Assembly: GCA_032622095.1 (NCBI GenBank)
Contig: CP136062.1
Coordinates: 196,237,887-196,301,886, forward strand
Direction: 5' to 3'
Length of the DNA: 64,000 bases
Source of the DNA: Siphonodentalium dalli
Taxonomy: Eukaryota; Mollusca; Scaphopoda; Gadilida; Siphonodentaliidae
Positions 47,701 through 58,450 of the stretch are shown piece by piece; the stretch's first letter is position 1; every line of letters begins with the position of its first letter. Below the pieces are notes generated by a model that had not been told where the DNA came from, searched no databases, and saw only the letters and a program-made list of their open reading frames with translations. The position numbers and the translations under genes were made by a program.

Positions 47701-47864
47701 TAATAATGTTTCAGGAAATCAAGTAACATATAGTTCTATTGCTTATGAGCAGACCAGATCTCGGAAACGGGTAGAGCTATCGACTTGAAATTTGGTTTGG
47801 GTAGAGCTATCGACTTGCAATTTGGTTTTTGAATAGCCCGGACAACGTCGGGCTCATCGGCTAG
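44786..47864 (+). mobile_element. Helitron-like element carrying an inserted LINE
   Basis: Starts TCTCATATATATTTTG after A (44785) and ends in hairpin AGCCCGGAC-AAC-GTCGGGCT plus CTAG at 47861-47864, followed by T. The body has the same GCCCCGGATACGAATTTTAT segment as family A. The LINE occupies most of it. The surrounding repeat D is continuous across the site when compared with 61604-61720, which supports the boundaries. Confidence 0.75.
44985..47558 (+). pseudogene. APE-type LINE polyprotein, 5'-truncated and inactivated (Jockey/CR1-like)
   Basis: Encodes the C-terminal part of an apurinic-type endonuclease (GCIYRPPN, LLGDFNINL, SDHLPIF) followed by a reverse transcriptase with FLDLSKAFDTINH, a GVPQGYILGPLLF block and FADD, then a C-terminal region. 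Intact relatives copy their RNA at a nicked target by target-primed reverse transcription. This copy lacks its 5' end and is broken by an in-frame TAA at 45676-45678, frame changes at about 45800-45860, 46700-46730 and near 46970, and a stop at 47421-47423. The frame then continues to a TAA at 47556-47558. It sits inside a Helitron, with an 18-bp sequence GCAGACCAGATCTCGGAA repeated on both sides (44948-44965 and 47749-47766), as a target duplication would be. The first frame reads through from Helitron sequence, so its N-terminus is not part of the LINE. The clade is uncertain. Confidence 0.85.
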
Positions 47865-48300
47865 TATATATATATAATCACTGCATCCCAAAATCCAAAG
47901 AATTGATGTCTCCTTCCCGGAACTCTAGTGATTTTTTATATGATGTTTTTTAATGTATTTTTGCACAGATTTGGGCCATTACTAAGGTCATAATACTATA
48001 GCATGTGGTGTCATTGCATGAGGGCTTGCTTACCTCATATGGTTTACTTATTGTCTTACATGAGGGGAAAAAACCCTATTTTCATATTATCAGCATCCAT
48101 GTCCCAAAAATTGGTGTCTCATTCCTGGAGCTTTGGTGTCTCAGTCCTCGAGCTCTAGTGTTTTTTTTTAATTATTAAATCAGCATCTCTTGCACATATC
48201 TATAGTATTTCCATGATCATATAGTGTGAATGTGGTGTCACTGAGGGCTTAAATTGCTTCCCTCATATGGTGTGCCTGCATGTATACTCAAAAATTGAAG
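47865..48300 (+). repeat. repeat D, part right of the Helitron insertion
   Basis: Two modules with ATCAGCATC / TGCATCCC, CCAAA..ATTG.TGTCTC, GGAACTCTAGTG or GAGCTCTAGTG, TTTTTTA, TTGCACA and a TCATATGG end. They match 55380-55720 and 61604-61720 in inverted orientation. Confidence 0.65.
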
Positions 48301-48324
48301 AAAATCGAAGTCGCACCAACTAAT

Positions 48325-48650
48325 GCTGAAGGGGTCACTCTCACCAAAAAAAGTGCTGAATGGTACACAGGGTTTGAAAATGTGCTGAAGGGTACACATT
48401 AAGGTTTGTGATCGCCACTAACATCGTTACTTAAACTGTGTTTCTGAATGTCTGGTGCCCATTAGCAGTTTGTTTTCAGTTAATTTTAATGTTCATTGGA
48501 ACGTAAACAATTATTCTCTAACAGAAATCATGGCAGATACGAGAACTAAACGTCATTTAGAACGACATTTAAAACCCTGTGTACCTTCAGCACATTTTCA
48601 ATTCCTGTATACCCTTCAGCACTTTTTTTGGTGAGAGTGACCCCTTCAGC
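48325..48650. mobile_element. MITE with 9-bp target duplication (326 bp)
   Basis: Ends are inverted copies beginning GCTGAAGGGGTCACTCTCAC and continuing about 75 bp through AAAAAAAGTGCTGAA and TTGAAAATGTGCTGAAGG. CCAACTAAT flanks both sides (48316-48324 and 48651-48659). A 9-bp duplication with long inverted repeats fits Mutator-like elements. No transposase is present. Confidence 0.8.
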
Positions 48651-48659
48651 CCAACTAAT

Positions 48660-48859
48660 ATTTACAAAGGATAATATAATACTATCACGAGTCGCTCCAA
48701 CTAAAACAGAAGGTAATACTATTGCGAGTCAGCCATTTTGATAAAGAAGGTGGGCTAGCTCCCTTGCCCATCCAAACCCATGAAAACAAGAGGTGATATG
48801 TTAATAGGAGTGAAGGTTAAGTTATGGATAAACCTATTTATTCACCAGGGGTGTTTAGT
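48660..48859. other. spacer, nothing recognised
   Basis: Short AT-rich stretch between the MITE and a repeat D edge. Confidence 0.35.
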
Positions 48860-48945
48860 TACATATAACCATGAATTGCGCTTAAGCCCAAATAATTACG
48901 CTTAAGCGCAATTAATTATTAAATGTGAATTTGGCCTCCCATAAT
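48860..48945 (+). repeat. repeat D edge with TTAAGCGCAA motifs
   Basis: Two GCGCTTAAGC-type motifs followed by TTAAATGTGAATTTGGCCTC and CCATA. The same ending occurs at 61965-61991 and, as a terminal inverted repeat, in the MITE at 62083-62459. Confidence 0.65.
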
Positions 48946-49372
48946 AAGGGGTCTTTATATAGACATCTAGACTAGAATTACATCTGCTGGTACTTGCGAA
49001 AATTAGTTTATTAGAAATATGTATTGCTACGTGAGACCAATATTTATATAAATAGCTTCAAGTATTTGGGTTACTCCGTGATTATATATTATAAGGAACA
49101 GATGGAGTAACGTAGCATTATACAGGCCAACTGGGAAGACTGATAAGAAATAATTCTTAGATGGCAGTAATGCCCTAAACAATCGACTCCTTAACCATAG
49201 CATAATTATGGGTAATTTTTCAGGATTTAGTCGGAAATATGGCTCGTTGCCATTCATATTTCCGTTATTTAATGAGTGTCACTTGCATGCAGACACCTAC
49301 AGCTGGGCATCTTGAAAATCTTGAAAAGAAGCTATATTATCGTGTTAAACAGCGTTTTAATATGCACTTAAA
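48946..49372. other. intergenic sequence, nothing recognised
   Basis: Short ORFs at 49027-49257 (minus) and 49239-49433 (plus) have no splice or domain support. Confidence 0.35.
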
Positions 49373-49470
49373 CAGTGTTCGCCCTGCCGTTAGCCATTTT
49401 AGCAAATTGCGAAAAAAAATACGAAGTGGCTAAAATAAATATGCTGGTGGCTAACAATATGGCTACAGGC
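49373..49470 (+). mobile_element. hAT-like terminus (fragment)
   Basis: CAGTGTTCGCCCTGCCGTTAG followed by AGCCATTTTAGC and GGCTAA motifs resembles the left end of the hAT-like element at 17140 (CAGTGTTCACGCTGTCGGTAG, then GGCTAA motifs). I did not find a matching right end. Confidence 0.45.
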
Positions 49471-49739
49471 ACTTTTCGTGTCGACCGCGGACTGAACGAC
49501 AATTTATTGTTAACAAAAGAAACTAGAATGCACTCAGAGAGATGCCAACGTGCGCAAAAATGTAATAACAAATAATTTAAAAAATAATTTCACTGTATTT
49601 AATTAATTAATTTAATTTAATTTAATTTAATATTAATAAAAAAGACAATTACAATCTTCAATAATTTAATTTAGGGGACAACTATGGGCAGCCATTCGGT
49701 CGGAAATTACATGAAATAAAAGTTAATAGTGGTTTGTGA

Positions 49740-50215
49740 AAACAATAGTCTCTATTTTCAAACCAATATACTCCATTTCCAAACCAATAATCGTTCTTGG
49801 ATTCAATAAGAGACAGTTCCGTTTTAATAGATATAGATTCATAATCAATGTTGACCGATGCAAAATTAATGTTCTATTTTAATTTAATAGTATTCATTGT
49901 TCAACTAATATCTAACAACACACAACTAGTAAGATTCGCGCATATTCAATAAACTTACATTCCGTTTCAATAGCCATATTTTCTTAATCAATAAAGATAT
50001 TTCAAACCAATAGACAATTTCCCACGATCAATGATTATCGTTATAAAACTAATAGACCTTATTGTCATTCTTATATTTTAAAGATATAAATTATCACCAA
50101 TGAAAAATTAATGACGTTCTTTCAATTCAATATCTAATTGCGCAATCTACTATTTCCGATCAAACCAATGATTAGGAATTCGAAATCAATTATTAAAACG
50201 CGAAAGAACGCTAGG
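49740..50215 (-). repeat. repeat E, degenerate units with ACCAATA motifs
   Basis: Repeated AACCAATA / ACCAATGAT motifs at irregular spacing. The right part (GCGCAATCTACTATTTCCG, ATCAAACCAATGATTAGG) is the inverted match of 59880-59938. Confidence 0.6.
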
Positions 50216-50457
50216 GGTCTCTGATGGCGATGTTTGAAGAAACTGTATTCATGTGTCGTCAGAAATATATAAATAAACATGGGAATTCCCAATGTCATGT
50301 CGGTGTGACGATTTGCAGTAGTTCACTCGGTGCAAATAAAACGACGATACATATTCACTATTGTCCACTATAACACAGTGGAGTAGATTAAACAAGAAAA
50401 CTAAGATGCATGCATCAGATCGCCCGTGAACTATTTATCATATAATTCTTGTAGCTA

Positions 50458-51581
50458 TCGATTATACATTTTGGAATATCTGTCTGTATGTATGTGTGTA
50501 TGAATGCACGTATGTATGTGTGTTATAGACTCGCACACTGCTCGACCGATCCGACTCGGATTTGGTATTTAACGTGTCAACCTGACCTCGCTCATAGGCA
50601 TGTTTCTGGACCTTGACCGATCCGACTAAAATTTGTGTGTAGGACTACTTCGATCCCGGGAGAAATATGGACGGGTCCAATTTCACGTGCGACCGTGTTA
50701 TCGAACGTGCTGATATAGGCATGTTTCTGGACCAATTGAAAAATAGTTTGTACAGATAAACCCACGGGAATGGTCAACGTCGCATTTTGGACAAGCTCTG
50801 TGCACTCATTCTCCACTCCAAATCATCAAAATCACCGCAAACGGCACATCGGGGGGTTAATGCAGGCACAATCTTTATATTGACCATATTTGGAGTTGTT
50901 AACCGACTAATGCTCTTTATTGTCATCGGCGTTGCTAAACGCTCCTATGTGCCTACGAAACTGCGGACGCAAAACGCGAAATGCATTTATCTTGATTAAA
51001 AAGCCAGAATTAACTCATCGGAAAGCAAAACATGCGTGTTGTGTGTTTCTTATGTCTGTCGTTCCTAGGAACGGAGAAAATTTTCAATCATACATCTTTT
51101 AGGGACGGGTACTGCGTGTTGTGTGAAAAAAAATGCGTGTTGTGCGATTCTTATGTCTGTCGTTCCTAGGAACGGGGAAAATTTTCATCGGGTCAGTTTT
51201 TCCGCCCGATGTATCTTAAATCATACCTCTTTTAGGGACGGGTACTGCGTGTTGTGTGATTCTTATGTCTTCTTCACCTTGAAACGGGTACCCACAAATT
51301 ATATATATATGTGTGTGTCCTTTATAGACTCGAACCGATTGAGCTCAAACTTGCTACCTACGGGAAGTGTCATGGACGGGTTAAATTGTGACCCCGACCT
51401 GACCTTGACCTTGAAAATGATCAATTCAAGGTCAAAATCAGGAAAAATGCACCTCATGTTATAAACAAAAAATGAATATTAACTCATTGAAAAACAAAAT
51501 ATTTAATTAAAAAATTACTTTAAAAATTTAAAAATTGTCATGTTTCTGACGAACGCCGCCATTGGCGGGCTAACCTGCTAG
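50458..51581 (+). mobile_element. divergent Helitron-like element (1124 bp)
   Basis: Starts TCGATTATACATTTTGGAAT after A (a diverged form of the family A start) and ends with hairpin CCGCC-ATT-GGCGG followed by CTAG at 51578-51581 and T. Internal modules around ATGCGTGTTGTG...TTCTTATGTCTGTCG and CCGATCC are repeated two or three times (near 51035, 51130 and 51250). No replicase. ORFs at 50592-50816, 50787-50999 and 51123-51464 are unsupported. Confidence 0.65.
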
Positions 51582-51900
51582 TATGATATATTTCTAGATT
51601 TAGTTACAAACTTTATACCTGTATATTGTACAAATAAATGTTTGACAAATGTATCTATATCAATATTACCATAGGGGTCATTAAAAATTAGATACGACGA
51701 AACAAAATTTTGAAGGGTGCATGTGATTGTGAGGAATAATAAGATCATAGGTAAATTTAATTTATGGACGCTTGTTAATTTTCATTGGACTACATGTATC
51801 AGGTAAATTTTTATATTTCAAATGATGACAGGAATGTGGAAAGTTGAACTACCCAAGTAATACTGGCTATCCGCACGAAGAGATATACATGTATATAAAA
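51582..51900. other. AT-rich spacer
   Basis: Nothing recognised, except that 51838-51885 resembles 54108-54155 (GGAAAG.TGAA.T...AAGTAATACT) at low similarity. Confidence 0.35.
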
Positions 51901-52430
51901 AGCAAAATAGAAGATGCTGCTGGCGACCATGTTTTCCAAAGAAATTCAAATCATTTGATAGCTCCCATCTAGTGGTCACCCCGAAGATTAATATGAAGTT
52001 TGGTGACTATCAGATGAGGGATGTGGTCTGTAGGGGTGCTAAAGAAAAGAATTCAGTCATACAAAGAGTAAGATGCAAAATTGCTGTCTGTGGTCATGTT
52101 TTTAACGAAATTCGGAAAAAAATAGATCACTCTCATCCTGGTTATCCAGAAAATCATTGTGGAATCTGGTGACGATCGGACAATGTATGTCGTCTGTAGG
52201 ATCAACCAAATTATTTAGCCATAAAAATAGTAAAACTCAAGATCACCGCTGGCAGTGATGTTTTCACAAGGAAATTTTGAGAGAAAAAATATGGCTCCCA
52301 TCTAGTGGTGACCCAAAATATCCACATTAGAAACAGTTCTCCAATAAATTCTGGCTGCAGGGTGCGCCAATTGATTCAAATTTGAAATTTGGCAGGATGT
52401 ACTGCTGGTGGCCATGTTTTCCCCGCAAAT
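51900..52430 (+). repeat. degenerate modules with GCTGGTGGCCATGTTTT motif
   Basis: Four diverged occurrences of (GCTGG)CGACCATGTTTTCC-like sequence, each followed by AAATTYGA and, in two cases, GGCTCCCATCTAGTGGTGACC. Spacing is irregular (100-180 bp). ORFs here are shadows. Confidence 0.5.
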
Positions 52431-52786
52431 TTGATAGACTAATGAACAAAACCACCGAATCCGTTGAATCAATATACATATACACATATATATATGCATT
52501 GTTATCCACACTACTGGTATATAAAGGTACTGAAAATAACTATATTATACTAGTATACACAAAATAAACCATATATTACGGCTATGGGTTCTAATATCCG
52601 AACATGACAGCTGAGAACTTGGTGTGAATTGAAGAGTAGTGGGGTCTCGAGAATATCTACTCCTCCACGTTAGAAACATGCCATTAAATAGCATAAGTAT
52701 AATCTAGCTCGAAGACAGAAGTGATCCATCAAACCGCTCTTAATTCAACCAGGTCATCACATCCCATGTATTGTCGATCACATGAT

Positions 52787-52860
52787 GATCTAGGTACCGG
52801 TATCGATACTTTGCTAGTACCGTGGTTTCTGTACCGGTACTGGCAAGCCATTTTATAGTT
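52787..52860. repeat. GGTACCGGTA-rich block (left)
   Basis: Clustered GTACCGGTA and CCGGTACTGG motifs. A related cluster at 53825-53925 ends in GTACCGTTGAGAAGCCTG, a motif like the ends of some hAT elements. A TIR pair is possible but the match is weak. Confidence 0.35.
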
Positions 52861-53824
52861 CTAGGAATATCTGGAGGTAACACAGTGCTGAAAATCACAA
52901 GCCACGAACTCTATTATTAACATGAACTAATGATAATTTGATATCAGAATAAAGAAACTATTTCGGGATATTAGATACCATTTTGGAATATACTAACAAA
53001 CTTTCCCGTAGAGTTTAGTGATGCGCAAATGACAACATAGACAATTCAATCAACCAAAATAGAACTATTCGTTGCACACGTTTTGTGGTTTTAACTTATT
53101 GTTCTTCTGTGTGTGATAAACTGATAGAAAGTAACGCGACACACGTCGGTGGTTTTCACTTCACAATATTCAATCAGATTAAATGTATTTGCAAAGTCGC
53201 GCGGTCGGCCAGTTTAAATCTAAACAATATTGAGTCAAGTTAGGCAACAATTTCTCTCCACGAGTTCCTATACCAAATATGAACTATCATGTCTATTCAA
53301 CAAATTACATGTTCACTGTGCACGGTTCGTGGATATTCGTTCCCAATTTTATTATATAACTGGAGGTTCCATGAGTCCCATTTAAATTCAAAATGGTCCA
53401 CCTTATATATGCAAACTGATACGACATGTGAACGGGTACGCGTGTATGTGATTAATCAAAACGTGTGGGCCATACTTGTGGGTGGGGTCGTTGGTGAATA
53501 CATGATAAGAAATTGTAACTGTATAATTGCCACAACTGTATAAAGGCAAAAACATAAGTTGCAATCACAAGTTCCCAACACAAAATAATCTTTGAAGATT
53601 AAAACAATATCACAAGGCCGTGCTTTCAAAGAATTGGAATTCAACCATTGAAGAGTTATAATAGACACATCAAAACCAGGAACCACCCTTCCGTGACCGA
53701 CCTCTCACGCCATGAATACAATCACGATCGATGTGCATCGGGTGTTGTTTAAAGAGCGTAAACTTGATACTACTGTATTTTGCCAAATAGCCCGCTGATC
53801 TACGAACGTGCATATATGCAACCA
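52861..53824. other. AT-rich sequence between the two GGTACC clusters
   Basis: Nothing recognised. ORFs at 53289-53543 and 53456-53686 overlap on opposite strands without support. Confidence 0.35.
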
Positions 53825-53925
53825 CAGTACCGAGTACCAGCGGATCTGCACACCAGCACCGTTACCGCAAACAAATGCCCGAGTACGCGGTACCGGTACT
53901 GCGTACCGTTGAGAAGCCTGGGTGG
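53825..53925. repeat. GGTACCGGTA-rich block (right)
   Basis: Contains GTACCGAGTACCAGCGG and GCGGTACCGGTACTGCG, then CCGTTGAGAAGCCTG. Confidence 0.35.
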
Positions 53926-54948
53926 AATTGTTGTATAAAAAACAGCACTAAATGTAAATATAAAATAAAACAGTGCTACATCTTATTACAGATTATTTCC
54001 ACATATAATCAGTGACTACAGGCAGTCTAACAAAATAAAGTTTCAGTGACACTCGATCCGAAGAGGGGGATAATTTCATCTGTTACAGTCAATGGAGCGA
54101 TTATGAATCTGGAAAGCTGAAATTTCTAAGTAATACTAGATATCGACATGACGAGTATAGTTTGTTTCAGAACGAAAAAGTTGAATAAAATCAACACATT
54201 TGTAAATTTAAAAACAATTCAAACGTTATTGTATTCCATGTCCCAGCCCGGACATATACACCAAATTTCAATAATATTCATTGAGAAACAACGGACCAAA
54301 CGCCATATAACACCCTGTGTACATCTTTTATTCCGAGCCGGCCTTTTATTCCGAGTTGGCACACGTCTACTGGGGCGAGTTAGCCCTGGGGCGAGTAGGC
54401 CGATTCCGGCACCTTCTATAATTTGCAGCAGGTATCCGTTTACGCTAGTTTACGCGTAATTTAATTTAGAAAGTTCCCCAATTAGTATCGTAAATAGAGC
54501 GACTGTATTTGACAGAGACTGCCTCTGTTATTGATTATCATGTTGTTATAATTAAAAAACGACAAATGCACATGCCGTTCAAACGTAGTAGTCTGTTTTC
54601 CCCATGTTAAACGACATCCGCAAAAAACAAAAAACGCTAACCTACTGCAAATGTTTTACACGACAACTGTTAACATATTTGGGCTGAATTCATCTGATGT
54701 GGTACGATTCCTCAAAATAAACAACAAACCATCGTTACTTGGAAATGTAGTTTGGGCTAACATTTACACAAATCCCCCAGCTCCTCTATCCTGACACACA
54801 CGTCAGATGAGAAACAGCCATCAGAGTAACGCCCAAATATGACGAAATAAAAATTTCAAGACAATTATTAATTTGTCTGACTAAAGCATGAAACTTTGCA
54901 CATATGCGGACATATGTACATATTTACATACGTATTGGTATTAGATAT
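53926..54948. other. intergenic sequence with a small GC-rich repeat
   Basis: At 54330-54425 diverged short units appear (TTTTATTCCGAG twice, CTGGGGCGAGTTAGCC / CTGGGGCGAGTAGGCC). The rest is AT-rich and unassigned. Confidence 0.45.
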
Positions 54949-55019
54949 GGAGAGTGAATTTAGTGATGCTACCCTGCATAGCGGGCTAGCATAACTAAAT
55001 TCACCCTCTGGGGACCTCA
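54949..55019. repeat. hairpin unit 1
   Basis: Arms GAGTGAATTTAGTGATGCTA and its near complement around a TGCATAGC loop, followed by CTCTGGGGACCTCATTCTGC. Confidence 0.65.
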
Positions 55020-55231
55020 TTCTGCTTAGGCCTCATCTTCTGGGAAGTAACTATGGTATCAAATTAACATTGTTTTTAGTTACGTTTCCCATCTGGGAAG
55101 TTTCTATATCCCCTAATTTGCAGAAGATAAAATCCATTATCGAGGCTCCAAATGGGTGAACATCACCAACTTCAACTGGGGAACTTCAATCTGATCCTAG
55201 GACTGCCATAGCAGTTGAGGGCCCTAAGCAG

Positions 55232-55317
55232 AATGAGGTCCCCAGAGGGTAAATTTAGTGATGCTAGCCCACTATGCGGTGTAGCGTCACTAAATTCACC
55301 CTCTGGGGACCTCATTT
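55232..55317. repeat. hairpin unit 2
   Basis: AATGAGGTCCCCAGAGGGTA and its complement, with the same GTGATGCTAGCCC-type inner arm as unit 1. CCCTAAGCAGAATGAGG just to its left is the inverted partner of the CCTCATTCTGCTTAGG after unit 1 at 55014-55030, so the pair also brackets a 180-bp interior. The minus-strand ORF at 55172-55498 crosses it and is not supported. Confidence 0.7.
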
Positions 55318-55379
55318 TGCAAATGACAGACACGCTATTTGCAGGCTTGCACTCAAGTCTATATAGGCCCATCAAATGA

Positions 55380-55720
55380 GGGAAGCAATCCCCAGTGATC
55401 CCTAGATACCGGTACCTTTTATGACCATGGAAATGGTATAGATATGTGCAGGATTTGTCTCTTTTATAAAATGTAATAGATCTCTGGGATGGAGACATAA
55501 ATTCTTAGGGACAGGGATGCTGATAATATGAAAATATGTTTTCCCCCTATTTCTATTCAATAAGTACATGTACACCACGAGGGAAGCAAGCCCACAGTAA
55601 CCCCTAATTCCCCTTCTATGACCATGGAAATGGTATATATTTGTGCAGGAGATGTCCCTTTAATAAAATATACTAGAGCTCTGGGAATGAGGCACCAATT
55701 TTTGGGACACCAGAGACAGA
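55380..55720 (-). repeat. repeat D modules (inverted)
   Basis: Two modules with GACCATGGAAATGGTATA, TTGTGCAGGA, CTAGAGCTCTGGGAATGAGG and GGGACA..GATGCTGATAATATG, complementary to 47880-48300. The ORF at 55557-55844 lies inside. Confidence 0.65.
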
Positions 55721-55846
55721 GATATGCTTTTGACTTTTCAACTTTCGAGTCTGTATGGGCTACTACTATGGGCCCATAATAATATACTATGAGATGGACT
55801 GCATCATTCACAATCAGAGGGAAGTAAAGGAGTGTTAGGTACATGT

Positions 55847-56010
55847 ATTTGCGCTTAAGCGCAAATCATTTACACTTAAGCGCAATTGATTTTCGCTTAA
55901 GCGCAAACAAATTGATAGACACATATTTGTGCTTAAGCGCAAATGACATTCGCTTAAGCCCAAATGATTTATGCTTAAGCGCAAATATTTGCGCTTAATA
56001 TTTGTGCTTG
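55847..56010. repeat. cluster of TTGCGCTTAAGCGCAA palindromes
   Basis: About nine variants of GCGCTTAAGCGCAA in 160 bp, each an (often perfect) 14-16-bp palindrome, spaced about 16-25 bp. The minus ORF at 55835-56017 is the repeated LRLS(I/E/V)N reading. Confidence 0.85.
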
Positions 56011-56109
56011 AGCGCAAATAAATAACTAGAGGTGTGACTGTTTAATGGGACTACTGATACCCCCCTGTTTTTAAAATACTAAAATGTTTCACATGTCAGT
56101 AAACATTTA

Positions 56110-56817
56110 GTTAAAATAATAAAATAACAGTTCCCGTTGCAGGTGTACAACCATAACCCTAATATTAAACCTATTGACCGAAAAATGTAGGAATAAAAGC
56201 TTGGACAAAATTATGTTTGTTGCGAAAAACATTCTAAGTCGAAAAAGGGGAATAACTCCACACAAAAAATGTCGAACAGACGTCATAATCGCAGGTGCAC
56301 AGGTTCCCATAGTACTAAATATCAGTGCCAAGATTAAAAAACATTGACCGAAAAATGTAGGAATAAAAGCTCGGACAAAATTATGCATGTTGCAAAAAAA
56401 GTTTCTAAGTCGAAAAAGGGGGATAACTCCACCAAAAAATGTCGGACAGACGTCATAATCGCAGGTGCACAAGTTCCCATGGTACTAAATATCTGTGCCA
56501 AGTTTTGAAAAAATTGGGAAAAATGTAGGAATAAAAGCTCGGACAAAAGTATACATTCTAAGTCGAAAAAGGGGGGTTAACTCCAAAAAAAAAACAAGTC
56601 CGACCGACGTCATAATCGCATGTGCACAGGTTCCCATGGTGGTTGATGTCTGTGCCAAGTTTCACGGAAATTGATTAAAAAACGACTGAGAAAAACTCCG
56701 GACAAATTTGTGTCCACGGACGGACGACGGACGGACGGACGACGGACGGACGGACGACGGACGACGGACAAGCTGACTCCAGTATACCCCCCCCCTAACT
56801 TCGTTGCGGGGGGTATA
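56110..56817 (+). repeat. ~170-bp tandem array ending in (GGAC)n and a G-rich hairpin
   Basis: Modules with GACCGAAAAATGTAGGAATAA, GGACAAAATTATG, TCTAAGTCGAAAAAGGGG, ATAACTCCAC, CAGACGTCATAATCGCA and GTTCCCATRGT, starting about 56170, 56343 and 56510. It ends in GGACGGACGACGG repeats (56716-56770) and hairpin TATACCCCCC...GCGGGGGGTATA at 56783-56817. ORFs are shadows. Confidence 0.8.
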
Positions 56818-56819
56818 AT

Positions 56820-57880
56820 ACATGTGAAAAGGGCCTCCCATTGTGAGAGGGGACTCTAAATTTCTTGAACATTGAAATTCCCTTTGTTTGAGAATTTGTA
56901 CATGTTTATATTGAATATTCTCAGTAAATAATTATTCTGTGTGTTTCAAAAGAAATCAGAATAAATTGGTTATAGATAACAGTTAATTAGATTGACTCCC
57001 CTCTTCCCAGATGCATCCTTACTGTGGAAGACCGATCGCCCGGCGATTCACCCAGGTCTGTTGGATGGCTCAAACGACTTTTCCTACTATGGCCAGTTTG
57101 CACCCTTGATTTGAATGACACATTTAATTGTTTCGTACCATGTTTTTGGTCATTTCACACCATTGGTATGTTTCGTTGATTCCCAAAAATGATGAATGGT
57201 CATTCGTACATGTATGTGAAAAATTATTTTAATCGTGTTAACTTAATGAAAGCGAACATGATCATGATTTAACGTTCGTGATGATGACAACCCGACATTT
57301 ACATGTTAACATATTTCTTTCTTTTTTTTTCGAAACAAAATGAACAAATTGAAATTGTCGCAACAAAGTTAAAGATGCATAATCCGAATTAACGCTTGAA
57401 TATTACTATTTCCTTGGATTCGGGGTAAAACATATTTGATTTGAGTTGAGGAACCCACCCATCAAAGCTGAGAGTGATCAGATATCGATTTTTGAAATCT
57501 ATTATTTTTCACCATCGATAATTTTTAGTGGCCCAATAAAAAGTCGAAAGAGGACGGATGAAGATGGATAACTCAAAAAGCAAGTGGCTGTTGTTGTGTC
57601 AGATATTTGACAAACCAGCAAAATTTCATTGAAGAAAATATTGATAAATAACAGGTTTTGGGCAATTGTATACTATATTTGACTGGTTAGCATTATTTTT
57701 GGGGCATAAATCGATTCTGGTAAACGAAGTGGCATTTCAAAAAATGGTGTTGTTGTTGTTGAAATATGATGATATGGGAACCATCGAATCGGACTGAGTA
57801 CCTTTAATGTCATTTTAAAAAAAATAATACCGGTATACTCAAAGGTACGAATTGTCGAAATGATACAGGAACTGGTATGA
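56820..57880. other. AT-rich sequence with scattered TTTCGTACCATG motifs
   Basis: TTTCGTACCATG and CATTTCACACCATTGG near 57135-57185 resemble the denser array at 58660-58800. No gene recognised. Confidence 0.35.
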
Positions 57881-58450
57881 AATGTCCAGAACCCTGGTGC
57901 GAAACATCTCTATGTCAAACTTCCATGGTATGAAATGCCAGCAACCTATTCATCCATTGCACATTATCATTCATTTCCAATGGGCATGGATACGAGTCTC
58001 CCATTGGGGAGGGGGGTCCACCTTGATACATGTATGTTCCGACAGCACCCCCTTGGAAGGAAGTTTCCTACAGATGGCTACAGGGTACATGTATATCGGT
58101 CCAAAATTTGTTCGAAAATTATTAATTAGATATGACATTTTTGCACGGTATGGCTTGTTATAAAACTCCATTTGTACTTAGGTGAATATCACTTCAATTT
58201 GACCTAAATCGAGTAATATCATTTTACGACATCACTAATTAAGAGTAATACATGTATGATTTTATGACATCACGATCTGAGTAATACACGGTATGGCTTT
58301 GACATGGTGCAATTCTATTTCACTGTTATATAGAATAGGCATAGATACCAATTTTTTGTGATGTCACTCATTAGAAAGAGTTGTCAATATTACACTGTTA
58401 CTAAGAGGCGAACTACCGTAATTAATATATACTTCTAGGGTATTACTTGG
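57880..58450. other. sequence with diverged inverted copies of the CATGGTACGAAAT motif
   Basis: GGTATGAAATG occurs near 57875 and 57930 on the plus strand. ORFs at 57882-58171 overlap on both strands without support. Confidence 0.35.

Noticed and set aside
55172-55498. 108-codon minus-strand ORF
   Set aside because: Crosses two hairpin arms and a repeat D module; no domain.
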